Positions 19,924 through 29,777 of a stretch of 64,000 nt of DNA are shown one piece after another (within the stretch, counting starts at the first letter, position 1; every line of letters starts with the position of its first letter). The notes under the pieces were generated by a model. It saw only the letters and a list, made by a program, of their open reading frames with translations, was not told where the DNA came from and searched no databases. A program made the translations under genes and the position numbers. Origin of the DNA: Pseudomonas sp. LS.1a (GTDB lineage: Bacteria > Pseudomonadota > Gammaproteobacteria > Pseudomonadales > Pseudomonadaceae); contig NZ_CP092827.1 in NCBI RefSeq assembly GCF_022533585.1, positions 5,674,001 through 5,738,000 of the forward strand. Reading direction: 5' to 3'.

Positions 19924-21363
19924 ATGGACTACCACAGCCCCTACTTCTTCGGTTATCTACTCGGCCTGGTTCATCTGCTGGGTATCGTCGCCGCACTGCA
20001 CGCACTGTTCACCGTGCGCACTGCCCAGGGCGCAATCGCCTGGGCGATGCCGTTGTTCTTCATCCCCTACCTCACCCTGATCCCTTACCTGATCTTCGGT
20101 GCCCGCTCGTTCTACGCCTATATCAAGGCCCGGCGACAGGCCAACCAGGAAATGCACGTGGCCATGGCCAACCTCAACTGGCGGCCTTGGGTAGAAGAAG
20201 CCCTCACCGCCCGCGAGTCGGAAAGCTATGCGGCCCTGCGCGCCATGCCCAAGCTCGGGCGCATGCCCTGCCTTGCCAACAACCAGGTGAAGCTGCTGAT
20301 CGATGGCAAGGCGACATTCGATGCCATCTTCGCCGCCATCGAAAAAGCCCGCGCCGTGGTGCTGGTGCAGTTCTTCATCATCCATGACGACAGCCTGGGC
20401 AAGGCGTTGCAGCAACTGCTGCTGCGCAAAGCCGCCGAGGGGGTGCAGGTGTTCGTGCTGTACGACCGCGTCGGCAGCCATGCCTTGCCGGCCAGCTACA
20501 GCCAGCTACTGCGTGACGGTGGTGTACAGATCCATGCCTTCGCTACCCGTCGTGGCTGGTTCAACCGCTTCCAGGTGAACTTCCGCAACCACCGCAAGAT
20601 CGTGGTGGTGGATGGCCTGCTCGGTTTCATCGGCGGGCATAACGTGGGCGATGAGTACCTTGGTGGCGACCCGCAGCTCTCACCCTGGCGCGACACCCAT
20701 GTGCAGATCAGCGGGCCGGTGCTGGCCTGCCTGCAGGAGTCGTTCGCCGAGGACTGGTATTGGGCCGCGCGCCAGCTACCGCCGCTGATCCTGCCGGACG
20801 CCTACCCGGACAACGGCGTGCTGTGCCAAGCCTTGGCCAGCGGCCCGGCCGACCCACAGGAAACCTGCTCGCTGTTCTTTCTTGAGGCTATTCATTCAGC
20901 CACCCGGCGCGTGTGGATCACCAGCCCGTACTTCATCCCCGACGAGGCGGTGTTTGCCGCCCTGCGCCTGGCGGTACTGCGTGGGGTCGATGTGCGCGTG
21001 CTGATCCCGTCACGTCCAGACCATCGCATCGTCTATGCCGCCTCCAGTCTGTTCGCCTTCGAAGCGGTACGTGCGGGTGTACGCATGTTCCGCTATCAAC
21101 CGGGCTTCCTGCACCAGAAGGTGGTGCTGGTGGATGACGATGTCAGTGCGATCGGCAGTGCCAACCTGGACAACCGCTCGTTCCGCCTGAACTTCGAGAT
21201 CACCCTGCTGACGGTCGACCGCGGCTTCGCCGACCAGGTCGAGAACATGCTGATCAATGACTTTGAACAGGCACGGGAAATTACTGCAGAGGACAGCCGC
21301 GATACCCATCGGCTGCAGCAACTGGGGATGCGGATTGCGCGGCTGATTTCGCCGATTCTGTGA
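19924..21363 (+). CDS. cls: Cardiolipin synthase
   Basis: 479 residues from ATG 19924 (AGGA five bases upstream). Two N-terminal membrane helices ([41 protein letters not shown]) precede two phospholipase D domains with HxKxxxxD motifs: [10 protein letters not shown] and [10 protein letters not shown]. It joins two phosphatidylglycerol molecules into cardiolipin at the inner membrane. Length is standard for ClsA (about 480-486). Monocistronic; a REP pair follows. Confidence 0.95.
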   Translation: MDYHSPYFFGYLLGLVHLLGIVAALHALFTVRTAQGAIAWAMPLFFIPYLTLIPYLIFGARSFYAYIKARRQANQEMHVAMANLNWRPWVEEALTARESESYAALRAMPKLGRMPCLANNQVKLLIDGKATFDAIFAAIEKARAVVLVQFFIIHDDSLGKALQQLLLRKAAEGVQVFVLYDRVGSHALPASYSQLLRDGGVQIHAFATRRGWFNRFQVNFRNHRKIVVVDGLLGFIGGHNVGDEYLGGDPQLSPWRDTHVQISGPVLACLQESFAEDWYWAARQLPPLILPDAYPDNGVLCQALASGPADPQETCSLFFLEAIHSATRRVWITSPYFIPDEAVFAALRLAVLRGVDVRVLIPSRPDHRIVYAASSLFAFEAVRAGVRMFRYQPGFLHQKVVLVDDDVSAIGSANLDNRSFRLNFEITLLTVDRGFADQVENMLINDFEQAREITAEDSRDTHRLQQLGMRIARLISPIL

Positions 21364-21393
21364 TGCGTCTGCGCACCTCGCAAGGTATCGCGG

Positions 21394-21472
21394 CCCTTGT
21401 GGGAGCGGGTTTACCCGCGAAGACGTCAGTGGCTGTACCGACGCATTCGCGGGTAAACCCGCTCCCACAGGG
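21394..21472. repeat. REP pair
   Basis: Inverted arms ccttgtgggagcgggtttacccgcga (21395-21420) and tcgcgggtaaacccgctcccacaggg (21447-21472) between the convergent cls and cfa genes. Confidence 0.9.
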
Positions 21473-21504
21473 TATGGTGTCGCGCTTGCGTGCTTGGTTG
21501 CAAT

Positions 21505-22689
21505 TCAGCGATACAAGTCTTCACGCGTCCAGGGTAGATCATGGTGCCCATCGGCGTAGGGCTTCACGGCCAGTATCTGGTGCAGGTTGATCCAGCCCTT
21601 CTGGAAGGCATAGGCACACCCGGCCAGGTACAGGCGCCAGATGCGCAAGGTCTTCTCGGGCACTAGCGCCGCTGCCTTGTGCAACTGGTTCTCCAGGTTC
21701 TCGCTCCAGTGGTGCAAAGTCTTGGCGTAGTGCAAACGCAGGCTTTCCACGTCCACCACCTCCAGCCCCGCTTCACAGATGCTGGCGCTGATCATTGACA
21801 GGTGCGGCAGCTCGCCATGAGGGAACACGTAGCGGTCGATGAACTCGCCAGCGCCACGCCCGACCGGGCGGCCATCCACATGCTTGGCGGTGATACCGTG
21901 GTTCATCACCAGGCCCCCTTCCCTCACGGCTCCGAACAGTTTCTGGCTATACAGCGCCAGGTTGGCATGCCCGACATGCTCGAACATGCCAACGCTGACA
22001 ACCTTGTCGAAGCGGCCATCCTGAGGCAGATCGCGGTAGTCGAGAATCTGCAGGTCGACCCTGTCGGCCAGCCCCTCGGCCTTGACCCGCTCGCGGCCGA
22101 GCTTGAGCTGCTCCTTGCTCAAGGTGATACCAAACACCTTGGCGCCATATTCGCGAGCAGCGAAACGCGCCAGCCCACCCCAGCCACAACCAACGTCGAG
22201 CAGGTAGTCACCGGCGTCCAGCCGCAGCTTGCGGCACAGGTGATCGAATTTGTCCTGCTGTGCCTGATCCAGCGTGTTGTCCGGCTCGCGGAAGTAGGCG
22301 CAGGAGTAGGCCATGTCCTGATCCAGCCAGAGCTGGTAGAACGCGTTGGAAACATCGTAATGGTAGGAAATGGCTTCAGCGTCGGTGCTCTTGTCATGGG
22401 CCCGCCGTTGCGGTGGGACGTTGTCCTCGTCGGTCAGTAGCGCTTCGCTCAGCTCATCACATACGCGGATGGCTTCACCAATGTCGCCTTCCAGCTCCAG
22501 CTTGCCTTCGACAAATGCCGTGCCCAGCTGGTCCATGCTCGGGTGGCTCAACTGGCTGATCAGCTGCGGCTCCTTGACCAGGATGGTGACCTGCGGGCTA
22601 GGCCCCAGATCGAACTGGTTACCGTCCCACAGTTTCAGCCGCAGCGGCAGATGCAGGCTCTGCAGTGCCGGTGGAAGTTGCGCAAGCAT
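21505..22689 (-). CDS. cfa: Cyclopropane-fatty-acyl-phospholipid synthase
   Basis: 394 residues with the SAM-binding motif LLDVGCGWGGLARFAA, the family's active-site region SVGMFEHVGHANL and the lipid-handling N-terminal domain. It methylenates the double bonds of membrane unsaturated fatty acids, usually on entry to stationary phase. Pseudomonads carry more than one cfa; this is the copy next to cls and lpd. An imperfect palindrome (ctagaccatggtctgg-like) lies upstream near 22784-22799, role unknown. Confidence 0.94.
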   Translation of the reverse strand: MLAQLPPALQSLHLPLRLKLWDGNQFDLGPSPQVTILVKEPQLISQLSHPSMDQLGTAFVEGKLELEGDIGEAIRVCDELSEALLTDEDNVPPQRRAHDKSTDAEAISYHYDVSNAFYQLWLDQDMAYSCAYFREPDNTLDQAQQDKFDHLCRKLRLDAGDYLLDVGCGWGGLARFAAREYGAKVFGITLSKEQLKLGRERVKAEGLADRVDLQILDYRDLPQDGRFDKVVSVGMFEHVGHANLALYSQKLFGAVREGGLVMNHGITAKHVDGRPVGRGAGEFIDRYVFPHGELPHLSMISASICEAGLEVVDVESLRLHYAKTLHHWSENLENQLHKAAALVPEKTLRIWRLYLAGCAYAFQKGWINLHQILAVKPYADGHHDLPWTREDLYR

Positions 22690-22896
22690 GAACGACCCTC
22701 CTGTCCGTATTTGGCCACGACGCCTTATATTTCGAACGTCGCCGGATCAGAGTAGTTCATTCGTGGGATGTTTCCTCTAAACCAGACCATGGTCTAGAAC
22801 CGACTGATCTTATCCATACAGCAGATTGTATACAATTTTTGCATCTCAGCTTAACCTTGTGCCCCTCTTGCGCTTCTTCATCCTGGAGTTGAACCC

Positions 22897-24297
<1,401 letters not shown>

Positions 24298-24325
24298 TGC
24301 GAGATAGCCGTGGGCTGCATTGCAG

Positions 24326-24397
24326 CCCATCGCGACACAAGGCCGCTCCCACAGGGGAACGCGATTCCCTGTGGGAGCGGCCTTGTGTCGCGATGGG
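24326..24397. repeat. REP-like inverted repeat next to transposon left end
   Basis: Arms cccatcgcgacacaaggccgctcccaca (from 24326) and tgtgggagcggccttgtgtcgcgatggg (to 24397) are complementary. This REP subtype (catcgcgacacaaggccgctccc) differs from the gtttacccgcg type. It fills most of the gap from lpd to the transposon and ends only a few bases before the presumed left terminus. Confidence 0.9.
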
Positions 24398-24400
24398 ACG

Positions 24401-24542
24401 CGTGGATTTAGAGAATTAAAACTGTCGCAGAGGAGGCCCGCATCATGGGGCTCTTCCCCCATTACGAGGAAACCGCAAAGCTGTCGCAAATGGCGAAAAT
24501 GCTCAGCCCACAGGTCGTGCTAGAGAATTAAAGCTGTCGCAG
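24401..24542 (+). repeat. Transposon left end with three TnsB-type binding sites
   Basis: Sites at 24409-24430 and 24521-24542 are 22-mers identical at 21 positions (tagagaattaaa-R-ctgtcgcag written in two parts); a third at 24468-24489 shares the 12-base core aaagctgtcgca. Three spaced sites on one end is the layout of Tn7-L. They are in the same orientation and inverted relative to the copies near glmS. Confidence 0.88.
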
Positions 24543-24632
24543 CCACTTACCACGCTACCTGCAGCACCATCGAGGCAGTCGCGGACCGAACGATCATTCA
24601 CGATTCAGCAAGCGGAGGCTACTAGCTCGCGA

Positions 24633-25742
24633 TCAGATCGCGCTGACCTCGTCATAGAACAGCTGGAACACAGGGTCGGTAGCCCGCAGCTCTCTCATGT
24701 CCAATTTCAAAAGCGCTTTGCTGTAGGCCTCGAAGCTCGGATAGCGTCTCCCATGCTCCCTAGTAAGCCCTAGCCAATGTCCGAGTCTGGGATGGATGAT
24801 GACGGGCGCCCAATTGGTATAGGTGATGATTTCATCGAGCATCGACTTGGTGCCTTCGATATCGTTGTCACTATCCACCACAGCCAAAACCCTGACTTCG
24901 GGCTGACTCATCAGGAGGCTGTTAACGATTTTGGGAACACCGATCTTGCCCAATGCTGAAATCACCTCGATTTTCTTTGATGACGGTGAATGCTCCAGAA
25001 TTCGCTGCGCGAGATGAGCCAGAACCTCTCTATCTGAGTCCCCCTCGCAGACAATAATGAGGTCAGCTGATGACGAGTCTGGTCGGCCAATCACCCTGTC
25101 TGTCATGCGATCGAAGTGAAGGCGTTCAACTGCCACTCCTTCCGTGCCAGCGCTTTCCACCAACTCGATTGCGGTCGGGTAGTACACCAATCCTTCTTCG
25201 GCAGCCTTACGCAGTTTGGCTTTCAAAATGGTCTTGAAGCCCTGTTTTCCAGCGATGGCGGCGTCTATATCCTCTTTGTTGAACAGGATCAGGTTCAGCG
25301 ACTTCCCTGCTGTCAGCGCATCGACGGCATCCTCGGAATAGCCTGACATTGATATGAAGACACCAAGCGTACCAACGAGCTTACCGTCCACCTTGCCTTT
25401 AAACTGGTAAAGCGTGGAAGCAGGTATCGGATCTGCGTGCCATTTCGCTTCCAGCAGAATGAAGGTCCCGTCCAGGTAGAACGAGCCATCAATTTGCTCC
25501 CCCTTTGCTTTGTAGCTAGATCGAGGCTCTAGACCATCCGCGTCCAGTAGTCGCTTTAACACGCGCTCAAAATCGAACCCCCGCTTACGTTTCAGCGGCC
25601 CTGGGGCGTTGTCACTTAGTTGGCGAAGCTGTGCGTACTGCTCGGGGAGGGCTGGCTCCTGGCTCATGAATGCGTCCATCATTACGGGTAGGCTAGCCCC
25701 CAGTATGACGACGGCCCCTAGAGCAACGCTACCAATGGGCAA
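24633..25742 (-). CDS. PD-(D/E)XK (Mrr-like) nuclease fused to a TOPRIM domain
   Basis: 369 residues. After a hydrophobic N-terminal stretch (residues 5-22, possible membrane anchor) comes a restriction-endonuclease-like domain: D85 in GEQIDGSFY, E98 and K100 in LLEAKW, and FKGKVDG...GVFISMSGYSEDAV, the Mrr pattern. The second half has a TOPRIM/OLD-like core: E233 in CEGDSDREV and D290/D292 in VVDSDND. Both metal centres look intact. The start is TTG at 25742 in the longest frame; ATGs at residues 21-22 would drop the hydrophobic segment. First cargo gene from the left end, and single-gene; a DNA-targeting defence or restriction role is inferred from the fold and position. Confidence 0.78.
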   Translation of the reverse strand: MPIGSVALGAVVILGASLPVMMDAFMSQEPALPEQYAQLRQLSDNAPGPLKRKRGFDFERVLKRLLDADGLEPRSSYKAKGEQIDGSFYLDGTFILLEAKWHADPIPASTLYQFKGKVDGKLVGTLGVFISMSGYSEDAVDALTAGKSLNLILFNKEDIDAAIAGKQGFKTILKAKLRKAAEEGLVYYPTAIELVESAGTEGVAVERLHFDRMTDRVIGRPDSSSADLIIVCEGDSDREVLAHLAQRILEHSPSSKKIEVISALGKIGVPKIVNSLLMSQPEVRVLAVVDSDNDIEGTKSMLDEIITYTNWAPVIIHPRLGHWLGLTREHGRRYPSFEAYSKALLKLDMRELRATDPVFQLFYDEVSAI

Positions 25743-25877
25743 ACCAGGGTTGTAACTGACTACAGCTTTGCGAAACGTTCTTCTTCATGACCATCACTTA
25801 CCTCAAGCAGGAGCGGCGCACGGTCAACATGTTCGAGGCTGACCCGCAACAGCCCGCGGATGATTTCGGGCTTGCTG

Positions 25878-27074
25878 CTAGGGATCAGACCTAGTAGGCA
25901 GGTAGCAACTACCCCACAGCGCCACCGCCACCATAATCGCCATTAGCAAAAGCATCACAGGGGCGCCCTGAGCGCTCAACACAAAAGCTGCAGCAAATGG
26001 CCCTGCGGCCTGTGCGAGAAGCATGGGCCGCGCCAGTGCTCCCATCCGGGCGCCATATCCCTGGGGGCCAAAAAGCACCAACGGCAATGTGCCACGGGCG
26101 ATGGTCAAAATCCCCATACCCGCGCCGTAAAGTGCCGCTCCAGGAAATGCCAGCCAAGGCACACCTGGGATAAACAGGCAGATGCCGATGAGGCTTACCA
26201 TCACACCGACGCGAGCCGACCAGCTCGGATGAAGATGCCGGGCAATCGAAAATTCCAGCACCCTGGCAACCACCTGGGCCGGTCCAATGACCATCCCGAC
26301 TGCCAATACCGTGACCGTTGGCAGGCCCAGTTGCTTGAGTGCCGCGAGCAGGTGAACCGAGAGGCTGGCCATGACGAAGGCGACTACCGTCAGCAGACCT
26401 GCAACAAGCCAGAAAAGGCGGCGGCTACGTTCATCGAGCGTCACCGAAGCCAGCTCTTCCGAGGTTGACTCTTTTCCTGAGCCGAGCGGTTTCGGCACCG
26501 CCAACCAATGAACAGGCAAGCCAACCACAACATGTATCGCAGCAAGTACCAAGCAGGTGTCCCGCCAGCCTATCCATGACTCCAGTGCCGCCAACGCGGG
26601 CCATCCAACAGTACTGGCAAAGCCGCCAATCAAGGTCAGCCCCGTTATTGCACCCCGCGCACGCTCTCCCAGCAACGTCCCAAGAGTGGCAAAGGCCGCG
26701 TCGTACAAACCCGTGGCCATGGCTACGCCGAGGAGCGACCAAGCCAGGTAATAGAGCCACAGAGAGCTGGCGATCGACATCACCATGAGCCCTGCACCCA
26801 GCATCAGCGAGCTGAAAACAAGGACCGAGCGCCCGCCGCGACGGTCAATCGATCGGCCAGCCAGCGGAGAGCAGAGACCAGCAACTAGCATGCCCCAAGA
26901 CAGTCCGCCCACGACAAACGATAGAGACCAGCCCATATCGCGAGCAATTGGACCTGCCAGGACCGCCGGGAGGTAGAACGTCGACGCCCAAGCCAAGATC
27001 TGGGTGATACCCAAGGTGAACACCAACCGAGTGCGACCCACGTTAGCTGGCAGGGGCGGTTCATGTCGAGTCAC
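25878..27074 (-). CDS. MFS efflux transporter, MarR-controlled
   Basis: 398 residues from GTG at 27074 (ACGAGGA upstream), with 12 predicted hydrophobic helices and an MFS loop 2 motif GRSIDRRGGRSVL. Inner-membrane secondary transporter, substrate not readable. The longer frame to 27176 would translate through the operator palindrome, so I rejected it. The gene is divergent from a MarR regulator and both promoters carry GTTG-N7-CAAC sites; the arsN-flavoprotein pair has the same site. The transporter therefore probably exports the compound (or its acetylated or oxidised product) handled by those enzymes. Confidence 0.85.
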   Translation of the reverse strand: MTRHEPPLPANVGRTRLVFTLGITQILAWASTFYLPAVLAGPIARDMGWSLSFVVGGLSWGMLVAGLCSPLAGRSIDRRGGRSVLVFSSLMLGAGLMVMSIASSLWLYYLAWSLLGVAMATGLYDAAFATLGTLLGERARGAITGLTLIGGFASTVGWPALAALESWIGWRDTCLVLAAIHVVVGLPVHWLAVPKPLGSGKESTSEELASVTLDERSRRLFWLVAGLLTVVAFVMASLSVHLLAALKQLGLPTVTVLAVGMVIGPAQVVARVLEFSIARHLHPSWSARVGVMVSLIGICLFIPGVPWLAFPGAALYGAGMGILTIARGTLPLVLFGPQGYGARMGALARPMLLAQAAGPFAAAFVLSAQGAPVMLLLMAIMVAVALWGSCYLPTRSDP

Positions 27075-27090
27075 GACAGTCCTCGTTATG

Positions 27091-27105
27091 GTTGTTAGTA
27101 ACAAC
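27091..27105. promoter_or_regulatory. MarR operator site 1 (MFS promoter)
   Basis: GTTGTTAGTAACAAC, a perfect palindrome apart from the central base (the match extends to GG...CC at 27090-27106), 16 nt before the MFS start codon. Shares GTTG-N7-CAAC with two other sites in this cluster. Confidence 0.8.
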
Positions 27106-27179
27106 CAATGTAGTCGACGGAGCTCTGAAAGGTCAATCTGATGACCGGTCAGTTGACGAGCGCGCTCATCGCCCATATT

Positions 27180-27194
27180 GTTGCAGGTAACAAC
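27180..27194. promoter_or_regulatory. MarR operator site 2 (marR promoter)
   Basis: GTTGCAGGTAACAAC, 14 nt before the marR ATG: the GTTG-N7-CAAC pattern, less symmetric in the spacer. Suggests autorepression. Confidence 0.72.
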
Positions 27195-27208
27195 TAACTG
27201 GAAATGAC

Positions 27209-27703
27209 ATGCTGAACAAGCACAACGACGACCTTAGCCGTGATGCTGAAGACCTCTACGAAGCCCTGAACCAGCTGGTGCGCGTCTACCAGTTCAGGGA
27301 TCGCGATCGCATCTGCTGCTACGACGTATCCGTCACCCAGTGCTACGCCATCGAGACCTTGGTGAAGCAGGGACCACTACGTCTGCAGGCGCTGGCCGAG
27401 GAAATGTTCCTGGACAAGAGTACGGCTAGCCGTGTCGTCGATACGTTGGAGCGCAAAGGGTATGTCTCCCGCGTGGAAGATCCGGAAGACCGCCGTGCCG
27501 TGCGGGTCCAGGCTACCGAAGCCGGTGCCGACCTGTATGAGCGCATCCGCGATGATCTCATCAATGAAGAAAAGGCGATGATCAGTTGCATGGCACCGGA
27601 AGTACGCCTGGGAGCCCTGACGCTCCTGCGGCAGCTGACCCGCGCTGCTGAGGTACGTTGTGGCTTGGCAAACGAGAGTTGCCCAGCGAAGCCGCAAGAA
27701 TAA
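27209..27703 (+). CDS. MarR-family regulator
   Basis: 164 residues with the MarR winged helix: LRLQALAEEMFLDKSTASRVVDTLERKGYVSRVEDPEDRRAVRVQ read as recognition helix and wing. It has cysteines at ICCYDVSVTQC and CGLANESC, more than usual, which could sense a thiol-reactive ligand such as a trivalent arsenical (inference). Divergent from the MFS gene and upstream of arsN; three GTTG-N7-CAAC palindromes in the neighbourhood (27091, 27180, 27736) are the likely operators. Confidence 0.88.
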   Translation: MLNKHNDDLSRDAEDLYEALNQLVRVYQFRDRDRICCYDVSVTQCYAIETLVKQGPLRLQALAEEMFLDKSTASRVVDTLERKGYVSRVEDPEDRRAVRVQATEAGADLYERIRDDLINEEKAMISCMAPEVRLGALTLLRQLTRAAEVRCGLANESCPAKPQE

Positions 27704-27735
27704 TGAGGGAGAGATCTCCCTTTTTTATCTAAATT

Positions 27736-27750
27736 GTTGTTACTACCAAC
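27736..27750. promoter_or_regulatory. MarR operator site 3 (arsN promoter)
   Basis: GTTGTTACTACCAAC, 16 nt before the arsN ATG; same GTTG-N7-CAAC pattern as the sites at the MFS and marR promoters. Confidence 0.77.
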
Positions 27751-27766
27751 TTAAAAAGGAAGCCAG

Positions 27767-28282
27767 ATGCACATTCGCCCCGCTCAGCTCGGTGATGTTC
27801 AGGCCATCGCCGAGATTTACAACCAAGGGATCGATGACCGTAGCTCTACGTTTGAGACCCAGCCTCGGACCGCTATGGATGTACAGCCCTGGGTTGCCGA
27901 TATGTCTCGCTTCCCGGTGCTGGTCGTCGAGCTGGACGGCGCAGTAGTGGCGTGGGCAAACCTAAGCAGCTACCGGGCGCGCTCCTGCTATGCCGGCATC
28001 GCTGATTTCTCGATTTACCTGCGGCGAGATGTCCGTGGGCGTGGCATCGGCAAGGCACTGCTGAACGCACTGTTGAGAGAAGCAGAAGCACGGGGCTTCT
28101 GGAAAGTCCTTTCCCGCATTTTCACCTTCAACGAAGCAAGCCTCGCGCTCTGCCAATCCTGCGGTTTCCGAAAGGTCGGCGTCTATGAAAAACACGCATG
28201 CCTTGAAGGACGCTGGCTTGATTGCGCCATCGTTGAACGAGTCTTCCCCTCCAACCAACCTGACACAGGAGAACGAGCATGA
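27767..28282 (+). CDS. arsN1: ArsN-like GNAT N-acetyltransferase (arsinothricin/phosphinothricin type)
   Basis: 171 residues. It follows the phosphinothricin acetyltransferase pattern: MHIRPAQLGDVQAIAEIYNQGI, SSTFETQPRT, VVAWANLSSYRARSCYAGIADFSIYL, and the acetyl-CoA loop RGRGIGKALLNALL, ending in SLALCQSCGFRKVGVYEKHACLEGRW. ArsN1 enzymes acetylate the amino group of the arsenic-containing antibiotic arsinothricin and of phosphinothricin; ArsN1 from P. putida has been shown to do so (established knowledge). AGGAAG ribosome-binding site; overlaps the next gene by ATGA. Substrate here is inferred from the family and the arsenic island. Confidence 0.82.
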   Translation: MHIRPAQLGDVQAIAEIYNQGIDDRSSTFETQPRTAMDVQPWVADMSRFPVLVVELDGAVVAWANLSSYRARSCYAGIADFSIYLRRDVRGRGIGKALLNALLREAEARGFWKVLSRIFTFNEASLALCQSCGFRKVGVYEKHACLEGRWLDCAIVERVFPSNQPDTGERA

Positions 28283-29643
28283 GCCAATCTGATCTTCCCA
28301 TCGTAATCATCGGCGCCGGCCCCGTGGGGCTGGCGGCTGCTGCGCACGCACTGGCGCGGGGTATGAACCCACTCATTTTTGAAGCAGGCAGCCAGGCTGG
28401 AGAAAGCATCCGCCAATGGGGCCACGTCAGCATGTTCTCGCCGTGGGAATACAACGTAGACAAGGAGGCTGCAAAGTTACTGTCGGCAACGGGCTGGCAA
28501 GCGCCTGATTCGGACACGTACCCCACAGGTCGTGAACTGCTGGATCACTACTTGCTCCCGCTAGCTGGGCTGCCAGTCATCAAGGAACGACTTCATCTAG
28601 ACTCTCGCGTTACTGCTGTGACGAAAGTCGGCGCTGATGTGCAGAAAACCAAAGGCCGCGAATCTGCCGCGTTCCTAGTGCGTGTTAAAGGGCCAAAGGG
28701 TGAGCAAGACATCCAGGCTCGCGCAGTCATCGATGCCTCGGGCACGTACGAGACCCCGAACTGGATGGGCGCATCCGGCATTCCGGCATTGGGAGAGTTG
28801 AACGCCAAAGCGCATATTGCCTATGGGATTCCCGATGTCAGCGGCAATGCGCACGATCGTTATCTCGGGCGCCGAGTGCTGGTTGTAGGTGGCGGACACT
28901 CGGCATTCAACGCTCTTCAGGATCTGGTCCAACTGCCCGGTACCCAGGTTTCGTGGGCTATTCGCGGACACTCGCTAGATAAAATTCTGGGTGGTGGTGC
29001 CAATGACAAATTGGCCGAACGCGGCAGCCTGGGTCTGCGAATCCGTGCATTGCTCGAACAAGGAAAGATCTCGCTACACCAGGACATCTCCATCAGCCAG
29101 GTCGACACGACCGAACAGGGGCTGGTCGTGCACAGCAATGGCCAAGCTCTGCCAGAGGTGGATGAGATCATCGTCGCCACGGGCTTCCGCCCTAATCTGC
29201 AGCTTCTGGGCGAGCTACGACTGGCTATCGACCCGGCTACACAAAGCCCTGTTCAGTTGGCCCCGTTGATCGACCCGAATGAGCACAGCTGCGGTACCGT
29301 TCGCCCCCATGGCATCGATGAGCTCTCTCATCCCGACGAAGGCATTTTTATCGTAGGCATGAAGAGCTACGGTCGTGCTCCGACATTCCTGATGATTACC
29401 GGGTATGAGCAGGTGCGCTCAATCATGGCCGGGCTTGCAGGCGACTGGGAAGCGGCACGGCGTGTCGAGCTCGAACTGCCCGAAACCGGTGTCTGCAGCC
29501 TTCAGTTCGAGGAGCAAGATGAAGCGTCCAACTGCTGCGCGCCCGAGCCCGCGACTCAGGCCAGTTGCTGCGATTCACCGAAACCTTTGGCCGTTCCTTC
29601 TGTTGAAAAAGTTAGCTGCTGTACACCGGTGGGCAACACCTAA
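28279..29643 (+). CDS. FAD-dependent oxidoreductase with three Cys-Cys pairs at the C-terminus
   Basis: 454 residues. FAD site IVIIGAGPVGLAAAAHAL, NADP-type site VLVVGGGHSAFNAL and the ATGFRPN motif place it with class B flavoprotein monooxygenases or related oxidoreductases. The tail carries vicinal cysteines at residues 419-420, 430-431 and 447-448, each in S/N-CC-(A/D/T)-P context, a pattern that could bind trivalent arsenic. It overlaps arsN by 4 nt, so the two are co-translated under the third MarR site. A role in oxidising or sequestering an organoarsenical is inferred. The same type of gene is common in ars islands of pseudomonads. Confidence 0.82.
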   Translation: MSQSDLPIVIIGAGPVGLAAAAHALARGMNPLIFEAGSQAGESIRQWGHVSMFSPWEYNVDKEAAKLLSATGWQAPDSDTYPTGRELLDHYLLPLAGLPVIKERLHLDSRVTAVTKVGADVQKTKGRESAAFLVRVKGPKGEQDIQARAVIDASGTYETPNWMGASGIPALGELNAKAHIAYGIPDVSGNAHDRYLGRRVLVVGGGHSAFNALQDLVQLPGTQVSWAIRGHSLDKILGGGANDKLAERGSLGLRIRALLEQGKISLHQDISISQVDTTEQGLVVHSNGQALPEVDEIIVATGFRPNLQLLGELRLAIDPATQSPVQLAPLIDPNEHSCGTVRPHGIDELSHPDEGIFIVGMKSYGRAPTFLMITGYEQVRSIMAGLAGDWEAARRVELELPETGVCSLQFEEQDEASNCCAPEPATQASCCDSPKPLAVPSVEKVSCCTPVGNT

Positions 29644-29777
29644 GGCTGCAGTTGAGGGGCAGACCAAGCCCTGCCAGAGCTCAGATCTGGCGGGGCGCTT
29701 TAGCCTCTGAAGATTGAGAGCGGCCCCCGCAGACCAACAAGTCCGACGCCAGAAGTGGAACTAGCGGGGACGAAAAT

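Noticed and set aside
24360..24370. gattc near 24363 as the left copy of the gaatc target duplication
   Set aside because: It is in the wrong orientation and does not abut the left-end repeat.
25743..25877. Possible gene fragment between the nuclease gene and the MFS gene
   Set aside because: The short frame reading MTITYLKQERRTVNMFE could be a remnant, but 135 bp is too little to assign.
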